Assembly: GCA_002345025.1 (NCBI GenBank)
Contig: DDUX01000014.1
Span: 136 to 15,221 of the forward strand
Source of the DNA: Candidatus Accumulibacter iunctus
GTDB taxonomy: Bacteria > Pseudomonadota > Gammaproteobacteria > Burkholderiales > Rhodocyclaceae
Reading direction: 5' to 3'
DNA length: 15,086 bases
A model generated the notes under the pieces. It was not told the origin of the DNA. It worked only from the letters and a program-made list of their open reading frames with translations, and did no database searches. Made by a program: the position numbers and the translations under genes. Shown in pieces: positions 1 through 7,228 of the stretch. Every line of letters begins with the position of its first letter. Position 1 is the first letter of the stretch.

Positions 1-1
1 C

Positions 2-2671
2 CTGTCGGGCAGCACCAGCGGCGCCGAGAACGGCCAGACGGTCAGCGTCACCCTGGTCAACGCCGGCGGCACCGTCGTCTACAGCGGCAGCGCCACGGTC
101 AGCAACAACGCCTGGAACATCCCGGGTGTCGACCTGTCGGCCTTGCCCGACGGCGCCGGCTACACCGTCACCGCCAGCGTCTCGGACGCCGCCGGCAACG
201 CGGCGACGCCGGCGACCCGGCCGGTCAGCACGCTGGACACCACCGTGCCGGTTCCGACAATCAGCCTCGACCCGAACATCACGGCCGACGACATCCTCAA
301 CGCCACCGAAGCCCGTGGTTCGGTCACCATCACCGGCACGGTCGGTGGCGAGGCGAAGCTCGGCGATATCGTCACCCTGACGATCAACGGCCAGACCTAC
401 AGCGGCCCGGTCGTCAACACGGCGGGCGGAATCGGCTTCGACATCGTCGTCGCCGGCGCCGACCTCGCCTCCGACCCCGACCGCACCATCGACGCCAGCA
501 TCACCACCACCGACGCTGCTGGCAACAGCGGCAGCGCTGCCACCAGCGAGCGCTACCGCGTTGACGTCAGTGCTGCGGCGTCGATCGCCGTTGATCCGAT
601 CACTGCCGACGACGTTCTCAACGACATCGAGGCAAGAGGCCAGGTCACTGTCACGGGAGTGGTTGGTGGTGACGCCGCGCCCGGCGACGGGGTGGTCCTG
701 AGGATCAACGGCACCACCTATGTCGGCTCAGTGCTGCCGGGGAACACCTTCAGCATCGACGTTTCCGGTGCCGATCTCGCCGTCGATACCCGCTTCCTGG
801 CCTCGGTCAGCGGCTTCGACGATGCGGGCAATCCCTTCGTCGGCACTGCCCTGTCGGAGCACACGGTCGACCGCACGGCCTCGGCGACCATCACGGTGGA
901 CAACATCACCGCCGACGACCTCTTGACGGCCAGTGAAGCCGCAGGGATGGTTCCGGTGACCGGAACGGTCGGTGGTGACGCCGCGCCGGGCGACGCGGTC
1001 GTGCTGTCGATCAACGGCAACTCCTACGTGACCACGGTTCTTCCCGGCAACACTTTCAGCGTCAACGTCGCCGGAGCCGACCTGGCGGCCGGCACCCAGT
1101 TTACGGCGACGGTCAGCGGCACGGATGCTGCGGGCAATCCCTTCACCGCGACCGATACCTCGACCCATCGCCTCGGTCCGGTGGCGGTCGATGACCGGGC
1201 AATGGTCTACGAACTGCCCGCGCAGCGGATTCATTACAACGATTCCGCAGGAAACATCGGCACCGTGGATCCGACCACCGGCACCCGCACGCTGATCGGC
1301 AATGCCGGCCGGGTTTTCGGTGACATCGCAGTGGGCTCGACCGGAACGCTGTTCGGGATTTCGTTCGAGACCCCGAGTGCGCTCTACAGCATCAATCCGG
1401 CAACGGGCGCCGCCACGCGCATCGGACCGGTGAGCGGCGCAGGTTTCGTCAATGCTTTGGTCGCCAGCCCTGATGGCCGGCTATTTGCCGCGGGAAGCAG
1501 TGGCGACCTGTTTCAGTTGTCCACGACCACCGGTGCTGCGACGCGGATCGGCAGCTTCGGCGCGGGCCAGGCGTCGGCGGGCGATTTGCTGTTTGCCGAC
1601 AATGCGCTCTACCTGTCGACCGACTCCGGGACGATACGCAAGTTCGACCTCGCGACCGGTATTGCCACCACCGCCGTCTCCGGCTTGCCGAACGACCTCT
1701 ACAATCTGGCGCAGACCGACGTCGGGACCTATGTCGGCAGCACGTCGGGCGGGCAGATGTACGCCATCGATCTCGCTGCGGGAACCGCCGTCCGCACCGG
1801 TGTTTCGACGGCGCGCGCGCCACAGATGTACGGTTTCGCTGCCGCCGCTGTGGGCGGCCCACTGGTGACGATCACCGGTGACGTGACGCCGACGACAGCA
1901 GGGCAGGACCGCGATCCCGATGGCTCGACGCTGGCGGTGGTCGGTGTCGTTGCCGGCGACGTCCCGGCGCCTGCGGCAACCGGGGTGGGTGCCGTCATCA
2001 ACGGCACCTACGGAACGCTCACCATCGCCGCCGATGGTAGTTACAGCTACGCCCTCGACCATTCCCGAGCAGCCGTTCAGAGCCTCGGCGCCGGCCAGGT
2101 TGCCAACGACGTGTTCACCTACACGATCAGCGACGCCGACGGCGCAGTCGATACCGCCACCCTGACCGTCCAGGTCAATGGCGCCAGCGAAGTCCCGCCA
2201 CCGGTGAGCACGACGGGTGGCGGTGCCAACGACACGCTCGCTGGCGGCATCGGCGCCGAGACCATGCTGGGTGGCGCCGGCAACGACCTGATGAGCGGGG
2301 GCCTCGGGGCCGACGTCTTCGCCTGGCGTCTCGCTGACCGCGGGGCGTCAGGGGCGCCGGCCGTCGACACGATCACCGATTTCTCGGTCGCGTCGCGGGC
2401 GGCCGGTGGCGACGTCCTCGACCTGCGTGATCTCCTGCAGGGGGAGAATTCCTCGCCGGGCAGCCTCGACAACTACCTGCACTTCCGCGTCGAGGGTGGG
2501 GCAACGATCGTCGACATCAGCAGTTCAGGCGGTTTCGCGGCCGGCTACAGCGCCGCTGCTGTCGACCAGCAGATCGTCCTCGCCGGCGTCGACCTTTCTG
2601 CCGGTGGCCTGACTACGGACCAACTGATCATTCAGGATCTGCTCAACAGGAACAAACTGATCACCGACTAG
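2..2671 (+). CDS. lapA: LapA-like giant RTX adhesin, C-terminal part (5'-partial)
   Basis: The frame is open from the first bases of the window, so the true start lies upstream; the TTG at 143 is only an internal codon. About 890 residues are visible. Numbering from that TTG, they are: Ig-like repeats (one partial upstream, then three units keyed by ITADD at residues 46, 153 and 255); a propeller-like block of five ~42-residue repeats (about 352-570); a VCBS-type domain (about 571-682); four RTX nonapeptides (693-728); and a type I secretion C-terminal target domain (about 741-842) ending QDLLNRNKLITD. That ending closely resembles Pseudomonas LapA. Such proteins are exported by a LapBCE-type ABC system and held at the outer membrane, where they mediate attachment and biofilm formation. 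The adjacent lapG, lapD and TolC genes support this role. The N-terminal retention module and LapG cleavage site would be off-window. Family call is secure; the symbol is by analogy. Confidence 0.9.
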   Translation: MSGSTSGAENGQTVSVTLVNAGGTVVYSGSATVSNNAWNIPGVDLSALPDGAGYTVTASVSDAAGNAATPATRPVSTLDTTVPVPTISLDPNITADDILNATEARGSVTITGTVGGEAKLGDIVTLTINGQTYSGPVVNTAGGIGFDIVVAGADLASDPDRTIDASITTTDAAGNSGSAATSERYRVDVSAAASIAVDPITADDVLNDIEARGQVTVTGVVGGDAAPGDGVVLRINGTTYVGSVLPGNTFSIDVSGADLAVDTRFLASVSGFDDAGNPFVGTALSEHTVDRTASATITVDNITADDLLTASEAAGMVPVTGTVGGDAAPGDAVVLSINGNSYVTTVLPGNTFSVNVAGADLAAGTQFTATVSGTDAAGNPFTATDTSTHRLGPVAVDDRAMVYELPAQRIHYNDSAGNIGTVDPTTGTRTLIGNAGRVFGDIAVGSTGTLFGISFETPSALYSINPATGAATRIGPVSGAGFVNALVASPDGRLFAAGSSGDLFQLSTTTGAATRIGSFGAGQASAGDLLFADNALYLSTDSGTIRKFDLATGIATTAVSGLPNDLYNLAQTDVGTYVGSTSGGQMYAIDLAAGTAVRTGVSTARAPQMYGFAAAAVGGPLVTITGDVTPTTAGQDRDPDGSTLAVVGVVAGDVPAPAATGVGAVINGTYGTLTIAADGSYSYALDHSRAAVQSLGAGQVANDVFTYTISDADGAVDTATLTVQVNGASEVPPPVSTTGGGANDTLAGGIGAETMLGGAGNDLMSGGLGADVFAWRLADRGASGAPAVDTITDFSVASRAAGGDVLDLRDLLQGENSSPGSLDNYLHFRVEGGATIVDISSSGGFAAGYSAAAVDQQIVLAGVDLSAGGLTTDQLIIQDLLNRNKLITD
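278..1171 (+). repeat. Three tandem Ig-like adhesin repeats (~102-107 codons each)
   Basis: Units begin near 278, 599 and 905. Each starts with ITADD, has a (V/T)GGxAxxGD turn, then (L/I)xING, then GADLA, and ends near DAAGN or DDAGN. Units 2 and 3 are very alike, sharing VGGDAAPGD and LPGNTFS at protein level and near-identical DNA around 662-690 and 968-996. This suggests recent duplication or gene conversion. More units probably lie upstream. Such repeats form the extended stalk of the adhesin. Confidence 0.85.
1196..1852 (+). repeat. Five ~126-bp repeats encoding a propeller-like domain inside the adhesin
   Basis: The core motif is (L/I/M)-x-x-(hydrophobic)-(N/D/S)-x-x-(T/A)-G-x-x-T-x-(I)-G. 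Its glycine recurs at residues 380, 422, 464, 506 and 547 (numbered from the TTG at 143), a spacing of 42, 42, 42 and 41. Between motifs lie hydrophobic strands such as GTLFGIS, GRLFAA and NALYLST, a pattern seen in beta-propeller blades. Five blades or a partial propeller are possible. I do not recognise a named family, and no ligand or enzyme activity can be read from it. Confidence 0.65.
2219..2326 (+). repeat. RTX calcium-binding nonapeptides (four units)
   Basis: Four consecutive nonapeptides fit the GGxGxDxUx pattern: GGANDTLAG, GIGAETMLG, GAGNDLMSG and GLGADVFAW. The second has Glu where Asp is usual. In secreted RTX proteins they bind calcium outside the cell and drive C-terminal folding after export. 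They directly precede the secretion-signal domain, as is usual for LapA-type adhesins. Confidence 0.85.
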
Positions 2672-2673
2672 TT

Positions 2674-2756
2674 CTCCTGCCCTGCTTGCCTGCCTGGCGA
2701 TGCCACCGCCTCCGCCCGTCCGGGCTGCCACAGTTGGCCAGCCCGGGGGGCAGGAG
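2674..2756. terminator. Nested inverted repeats between convergent lapA and lapD; possible bidirectional terminator
   Basis: In the 153-base convergent interval, CCGGGCTG (2720-2727) pairs perfectly with CAGCCCGG (2739-2746) over an 11-base loop. An outer perfect pair, CTCCTGCCC (2674-2682) with GGGCAGGAG (2748-2756), encloses it. There is no T-run on either strand, so this is not a canonical intrinsic terminator, but a stable hairpin between converging genes is the expected place to stop transcription. The rest of the interval (2757-2824) shows nothing else. Confidence 0.45.
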
Positions 2757-2824
2757 GCGCCCCGGTTGCCGCGGCCCGCACGCTGCGCGACGACATCCTT
2801 GCCAGCGCCACCGCTGCGCGCGGA

Positions 2825-4762
2825 TCAGCCGCCGTAACGGTTCGCTGCCGGCTCCTGCACTGCCGGACCGGTCGCACCGTCGAAGTCGAGATCGGCGATG
2901 GCGGCAAGTTCGTCGGCTGTCGCCACCCCTTCGGCGAACACCTGCCAGTCCAGTGCATGGGCGATCGTTGCCAGTCCCTTGAGGAAGGTCTGATTGCCTC
3001 GATTCGATGCAATACCGCCGATGAAGCTGGCATCGACCTTGACGTAGTCCAGCCCGAGGTCGTGCAGCGAGCCGACCTGGCTGAACCGGTTGCCGAAATG
3101 CTCGAGCCCGACGCGGCAGCCGGCGGCCCTGGCGCCGCGGCAGAACTCGCGGAACGCCGCCAGATGTCGCAGGGCGCCGCTTTCGCCCACTTCCAGCCAG
3201 AGCCGCTGACTTTCGCCCGCAGCGCCGGCGAGCAGGCGCAGAAGACCGTGCCGGAAGGTCTCGTGCGCCAGCGAACTGGCGGCGAGGTTGACTGCCAGAC
3301 CGGGCAACCCCGCGTGCGCCTTCAGTTCGTGCAGCGCCAGGGTCACCGCCGCCAGATCGAGCGCAGGCGTCAGCCTGAGCCGTTCCGCCGCCGGCAGAAA
3401 AACGCCTGCCGGCAACCACTCGCCGTGTTCTTCGATCTGCATCCGTAGCGGACCCTCACGGTGCGACAGGCGGCCGGCTGCGTCGATCACGGGGAAGGAT
3501 GCCAGCCGCAGCCACTGGCCATCGAGGGCTCGGGCGATGGCTTGCGACCATTGCTCGGCAGTCGGCGGCAGTCGTTGCGCTTCGCCGATTGCCGCCTCAC
3601 GGATGCAACTGCTGCCGCTTGCCTCGGCTGCCGCCAGCGCGCGGTCTACCCGGGCGAGCAGATCGGCAAGCCCTGTTCCCTGACCCGCACGCCCGTAGCC
3701 GATCCAGGCGAACGCCTCGTCGTCGGCATGCGGTCCGCCTGCTTCGCGCAGTGCCGCCAACAGGTCGGCAGCGGCCGCCTGCGGATCGCATCCGGTCGAC
3801 AGCATGACGGCGAAATCGGCACCATTGAGCCGGCCAGCCACAGCCTGCTCGTCCCTCTCTGCGTGCTCCCGTATCGTTGCCGCAAGGCGATGCAGGAACT
3901 CGTCGGTCGTCGAGCGGCCCAGGCGACGGTTGCGTTCGGCCAGATGCGCCAGGCGGATCAGGAGCAGGGTTCCCTGGCCGGCATGCTCGGCGTCGAGCCA
4001 CTGCTGCAGTTGGGCCATGAAGTGGTTGCGGTTGGCGAGGCCGGTCAAGGGATCGAAGTTGGCATCCTGACGGAGCTGCTCGAGTCGCGCCGCTTCCTCC
4101 GTGAAGATCGTGCCGAGTCGCCGGACGGTGGCGTTCATCGCCATCGCCAGGCGCTTCAATTCCGGCACGCCGGGCTCGTCAATGGTGACGAATCGTCGCT
4201 CGGTGATCGCCGTCGCCTGCTCGATCACCGCCTGCAGCGGCGCCTTGAGGCGGCCGACGATGAGCCAGCCGAGTCCTCCGGCGACCACGCTGGCCAGCGC
4301 CAGTGCCGCGACGACCCGCCAGACACCCTGCCACAGCGCGGTGTAAGCGAAGCGCCGGTTGCTGATCACCGTCAGCGTTCCCACCTGTTCCCAGCCGCTG
4401 CTGATCTGCGCCGTACCCGGTATCGCCGCGATCGGCAGCAACTGGACAAACCACTCGGGTGCGTCCGGATCGTCGGGGATGGCGGACTTCTCGACCAGCG
4501 TTGCGCCTTCCGGGTCGACGACCCGGATCAGCTCGTAACGGCCGCTGTCGAAGAGCGCTGCCGTGCTCAGTTCGACCATCGCCGCGTCCGGTTTGCTGAG
4601 GCTGATGGCGAGCGCCAGCGCCGTTGCGTTGTCGGCGTTCTTGATCGAGAGTTCGGCTTCGAGGTAGGCGCGCGCGCTCAGCAACGAAGCGACCAGACTC
4701 CCTCCGAAAGCCAGCAGCATGCTGGTGACGATGGCAAGCCAGAACTGGCGATACATGGACAT
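2825..4762 (-). CDS. lapD: LapD-type inner-membrane c-di-GMP receptor (degenerate GGDEF-EAL)
   Basis: The 645-residue protein has the LapD layout. TM1 is at about 7-30 and a periplasmic LapD/MoxY-type domain at about 31-140. TM2 is at about 148-170, followed by HAMP, a GGDEF-like domain (about 232-385) and an EAL-like domain (about 400-645). The GGDEF signature reads RLNGADF (311-317) and the EAL position reads REGPLR (435-440), so both are degenerate, as in characterised LapD, where the EAL domain binds c-di-GMP without hydrolysing it. Trp124 in GWEQVG sits where Pseudomonas LapD has the Trp (W125) that engages LapG. The start is the ATG at 4762 (MSMYRQF, matching the MSLFKQL-type family start), preceded by GGGAGGAT; an upstream in-frame extension overlaps lapG and is unlikely. 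It lies 25 bases after lapG, in one operon. LapD carries the cytoplasmic c-di-GMP signal to the periplasm by sequestering LapG. Confidence 0.93.
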   Translation of the reverse strand: MSMYRQFWLAIVTSMLLAFGGSLVASLLSARAYLEAELSIKNADNATALALAISLSKPDAAMVELSTAALFDSGRYELIRVVDPEGATLVEKSAIPDDPDAPEWFVQLLPIAAIPGTAQISSGWEQVGTLTVISNRRFAYTALWQGVWRVVAALALASVVAGGLGWLIVGRLKAPLQAVIEQATAITERRFVTIDEPGVPELKRLAMAMNATVRRLGTIFTEEAARLEQLRQDANFDPLTGLANRNHFMAQLQQWLDAEHAGQGTLLLIRLAHLAERNRRLGRSTTDEFLHRLAATIREHAERDEQAVAGRLNGADFAVMLSTGCDPQAAAADLLAALREAGGPHADDEAFAWIGYGRAGQGTGLADLLARVDRALAAAEASGSSCIREAAIGEAQRLPPTAEQWSQAIARALDGQWLRLASFPVIDAAGRLSHREGPLRMQIEEHGEWLPAGVFLPAAERLRLTPALDLAAVTLALHELKAHAGLPGLAVNLAASSLAHETFRHGLLRLLAGAAGESQRLWLEVGESGALRHLAAFREFCRGARAAGCRVGLEHFGNRFSQVGSLHDLGLDYVKVDASFIGGIASNRGNQTFLKGLATIAHALDWQVFAEGVATADELAAIADLDFDGATGPAVQEPAANRYGG

Positions 4763-4769
4763 GATCGTG

Positions 4770-4777
4770 ATCCTCCC
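4770..4777 (-). promoter_or_regulatory. Ribosome binding site of lapD
   Basis: GGGAGGAT on the minus strand lies 7 bases before the ATG at 4762. It fixes that start rather than the longer in-frame extension reaching 5005. Confidence 0.75.
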
Positions 4778-4787
4778 GTCCGGCCCC

Positions 4788-5507
4788 TCAATGGAAGCCT
4801 TCGCTGCGCGCCCGTTGCAGCAGCCTCTCCCAGCGCGAGAGGCGGCCCAATGGCCCGGCGCTGGCCGTGGTCGTTCCCGCAATGCCTGGGTAGATCCCCT
4901 CGCCGTTGAAACTGAACACCGGCTGCAGGTCGCGGCGCCGCGACGCCGGTTGAATGCTGCCCTGCAGGTTGTCCAGCAGGACCGGTTCGGCGCGTGCGTT
5001 CGCATAGTAGGCGAGGACCATGTGCGCCTGCTGTGCCGTCCCGGTTGCCGTCGGCGTGCTGGCGCGGACGTAGATCAGGCGCATCTTCCTGACCGGAACG
5101 CCGGCAAGCTGCAGCGAGAAGTACTTGGCAATGGCGAAATCCTCGCAATCCCCTCTGCCGCGGCCAATGGTCTCGAGCGGCGTCGCCCAGTAGTCCGACT
5201 CCTGCCAGATCGCCCGATCATCGTCGAAACCGATGTTCTGATTGAAGAAATCATTGATTCGCCGCAGTTTCTCGGCATCGCTCAAGGTGCTCGCCGAGGC
5301 CACGAGTCGGCCCCAGTCGTGCAGCAGGTTGATCCGGGCGGGACCGAAACGGGCGACGAGCTGTTGCTGCAGGAGCGCCAGATCGGGGCTGGCGGTTGCA
5401 TACCAGTTGGCGATGAGCAGCAGCGTGGCGGCGACGCAGACCTGCACGATGGCCGCGCGAGCCCCTGGCGCACGCCGGGGCGGTGCAAGGCTGGGGAATG
5501 TGAGCAA
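4788..5507 (-). CDS. lapG: LapG-type periplasmic cysteine protease (BTLCP family)
   Basis: LapG is a transglutaminase-like cysteine protease that removes the N-terminal retention part of LapA-type adhesins and so releases cells from surfaces. The 239-residue product shows a hydrophobic N-terminal export segment (about 18-35), the family stretch DYWATP, and the catalytic triad Cys121 (in RGDCEDFAIAKYFSL), His162 (AHMVLAYY) and Asp179 (LLDN). Asp120 and Glu122, flanking the Cys, match the calcium-binding acidic residues of known LapG. The C-terminal LSRW and EGF motifs also fit. The start appears to be TTG at 5507: an in-frame stop lies at 5514-5516 and no ATG precedes the conserved region. A GTG at codon 21 would remove the basic N-terminus. 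It is followed by lapD after 25 bases. Its substrate is presumably the adhesin encoded just beyond lapD. Confidence 0.92.
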   Translation of the reverse strand: MLTFPSLAPPRRAPGARAAIVQVCVAATLLLIANWYATASPDLALLQQQLVARFGPARINLLHDWGRLVASASTLSDAEKLRRINDFFNQNIGFDDDRAIWQESDYWATPLETIGRGRGDCEDFAIAKYFSLQLAGVPVRKMRLIYVRASTPTATGTAQQAHMVLAYYANARAEPVLLDNLQGSIQPASRRRDLQPVFSFNGEGIYPGIAGTTTASAGPLGRLSRWERLLQRARSEGFH

Positions 5508-5537
5508 GAGCGATCAATCCGGGGGCATGGGCGGGTG

Positions 5538-5567
5538 TGTCGCAACGGTCCAAGTGCTGAGTATAAT
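5538..5567 (+). promoter_or_regulatory. Likely lapE promoter with consensus -10
   Basis: A perfect TATAAT lies at 5562-5567, 36 bases before the lapE ATG, in the 96-base divergent interval between lapG and lapE. The -35 position at about 5538-5543 (TGTCGC, 18-base spacer) is weak, which would suit an activator-dependent promoter. No obvious operator was found. Confidence 0.5.
5560..5565 (-). promoter_or_regulatory. Candidate -10 of the divergent lapG-lapD promoter
   Basis: On the minus strand, 5565-5560 reads TATACT, five of six matches to the consensus -10, about 53 bases before the lapG TTG. It overlaps the plus-strand TATAAT by four bases. No good -35 is seen at the expected distance (CCGGGA), so this is a weak, position-based inference. 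Confidence 0.35.
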
Positions 5568-5603
5568 GCGCCAACCTCACAGTCCCGGATCCACTTTGCC
5601 GTC

Positions 5604-7148
5604 ATGAACAACAACAGACATGGCCCAACCCCGGGTCCCGCGCTTGTCCTGCTGCTGACCCTCCTGCCGCTCACGCTTCCCGGTGTCGCCGGTGCCACGG
5701 ATCCAGAGCATGTCTCACTGCCGGAGGCGGCGCAGATCGCGGTGCTGCGGAACCCCGAAGTGCAGGCGCGCTGGCATGCCTTTCGCGAATCGCGGGAGGA
5801 GGTCGACGTTGCCCGGGGTGGCTTCCTGCCACAGGTTGACGTCGCGGCGGGCGTCGGTCGCGAAAGGCTGACGCCACGCAGCGACCCCGCGGCCGACTCG
5901 TCGTGGAACCGCAACTACGCGCTGATCAACCTGCGGCAGATGGTGTTCGACGGCTTTGCCACGGCCAGCGAGGTCAAGAAGCTGGGCAAGGGCAAGCTCG
6001 TCCGTTACTTCGAGCTGCTGGATGCGTCCGAGAACACGGCTCTCGAGGCGGGTCGCGCCTATCTCGATGTCGTTCGCCATCGCCGCCTGGTGTATCTTGC
6101 CGAGGAGAATTACATTCAGCATCAGGCGGCGCTCGATCAGCTCCGCTTGCGGGCGGAGTCGGGCGTCGGCAAGCGGGTCGATGTCGACCAGGCCGCCAGC
6201 CGGCTGGCGCTGGCGGATGTCAATCTGACCACCGCGCTGGCCAACCTGCATGACGTGACGGCGCGCTATCTGCGATTGATCGGCGAGCAGCCGGCGCGAG
6301 TCATGTTTGCCCCGGCCAACCTGCCCAGTTCGCTTCCCGATCGCGTCGAGCCCGCCCTCGTCGTCGCGCTGGCGAACAACCCGGCGTTGCGGGCGACGGT
6401 CGAGAACATCGAAGCCTCGCAGTACGACCTCGAAGTCCAACGCGCCGCTTTCATGCCGCGGCTGCATCTGATCGCCCGCAGCGAGCGCTTCAGCGACTTC
6501 GCGGGCCTCGGCGAGGCGCGCGACAACAGCGTCGTCGAAATGCGGGTCGACTACAACCTCTACAATGGTGGCTCGGATGTGGCGCGCAACCGCCAGTACC
6601 GTGAACGCAAGAACATCGCTCTCGACCAGCGCGAGAAGTCCTGTCGGGACATCCGGCAGACGCTTTCGATTGCCTTCCACGACACGATTCGCCTGCGCGA
6701 CCAGATCGGCCAGATCGGCATGCAGGTCGAACTGGTCGAGAAGACGCGCAACGCCTATCGTGACCAGTTCAACATCGGCCAGCGCACGCTGCTCGACCTG
6801 CTCAACACCCAGAACGAGTATTTCGATGCCCGCCGCACGCAGGTCAACGCCGAGGTCGATCTCGCACTGGCCTATCTGCGCAGCTACGCGGGCATGGGCC
6901 GCCTGCTCGAGAAGCTCGGCCTGAAGCGCGCGGATGGTGACGAAGCGCCAGCGGTCGGCGAAATGGCGGCGGTCGATCCGGCGCAGCTCTGTCCGCCGGC
7001 GGCACCCACCTACACGCAGCCCGATCGCGAACTCCTCGGGCGCCGCGCACGGGAACTCAGCGCGGGTGCAGCGGCCGGCCTGGTCGGCAGCCGCGGTCTG
7101 CCGGCGGCACCCGGGGAGTCGCCGGCAGCACGGCCGGGTCTGCAGTGA
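5604..7148 (+). CDS. lapE: TolC-family type I secretion outer-membrane channel (LapE-like)
   Basis: The 514-residue protein is a TolC-family outer-membrane factor that forms the exit duct for type I secretion, probably of the adjacent adhesin. It has a signal peptide (about 1-31, cleavage after GVAGA) and two internally repeated OEP halves (about 38-225 and 245-435). The paired strand motifs are LRQMVFDGF (110-118) and VDYNLYNGG (315-323), with the family signature FNIGQRTLLDLLNTQNEYF at 389-407. The final 70 or so residues form an Ala/Pro/Gly-rich tail with a lone Cys463, probably periplasmic. The start is the ATG at 5604, which begins the signal peptide; no strong ribosome site is visible before it. 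The frame is open much further upstream, but that part is antisense to lapG. The usual partners LapB and LapC are absent here, so pairing with the adhesin is inferred from position. Confidence 0.9.
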   Translation: MNNNRHGPTPGPALVLLLTLLPLTLPGVAGATDPEHVSLPEAAQIAVLRNPEVQARWHAFRESREEVDVARGGFLPQVDVAAGVGRERLTPRSDPAADSSWNRNYALINLRQMVFDGFATASEVKKLGKGKLVRYFELLDASENTALEAGRAYLDVVRHRRLVYLAEENYIQHQAALDQLRLRAESGVGKRVDVDQAASRLALADVNLTTALANLHDVTARYLRLIGEQPARVMFAPANLPSSLPDRVEPALVVALANNPALRATVENIEASQYDLEVQRAAFMPRLHLIARSERFSDFAGLGEARDNSVVEMRVDYNLYNGGSDVARNRQYRERKNIALDQREKSCRDIRQTLSIAFHDTIRLRDQIGQIGMQVELVEKTRNAYRDQFNIGQRTLLDLLNTQNEYFDARRTQVNAEVDLALAYLRSYAGMGRLLEKLGLKRADGDEAPAVGEMAAVDPAQLCPPAAPTYTQPDRELLGRRARELSAGAAAGLVGSRGLPAAPGESPAARPGLQ

Positions 7149-7216
7149 GCGCCGCCGATCGCCAAGTGATGACGGACTGCGCCGCCCCCTTGCCGACGGC
7201 AGGCCGGCCCGACTGC

Positions 7217-7221
7217 GGAGG
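7217..7221 (+). promoter_or_regulatory. Ribosome binding site of the GltI-like gene
   Basis: GGAGG lies 7 bases before the ATG at 7229. It favours this start over the in-frame GTG at 7145 that overlaps the lapE stop, and this start also gives a clean signal peptide. Confidence 0.65.
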
Positions 7222-7228
7222 CTTTGCC

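Noticed and set aside
278..1852. Regularly spaced repeats that could suggest a CRISPR or satellite array
   Set aside because: The periodicity is in codons (about 102-107 and 42), inside one open frame, with divergent DNA; it reflects protein domain repeats.
3461..4909. Open frame of 482 codons on the plus strand
   Set aside because: It lies wholly antisense to lapD and its translation is Arg/Gln/Asp-rich with no recognisable domain. High GC leaves antisense frames open. The lapD frame carries all the conserved motifs.
4719..5603. Long N-terminal extension of the TolC gene
   Set aside because: The frame is open through the antisense of lapG, but a signal peptide begins exactly at the ATG at 5604, and TolC proteins have no such extension.
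7145..7228. GTG start at 7145 for the GltI-like gene, overlapping the lapE stop
   Set aside because: It would put 28 non-hydrophobic residues before the signal peptide. The ATG at 7229 has a proper ribosome site and gives a normal signal sequence.
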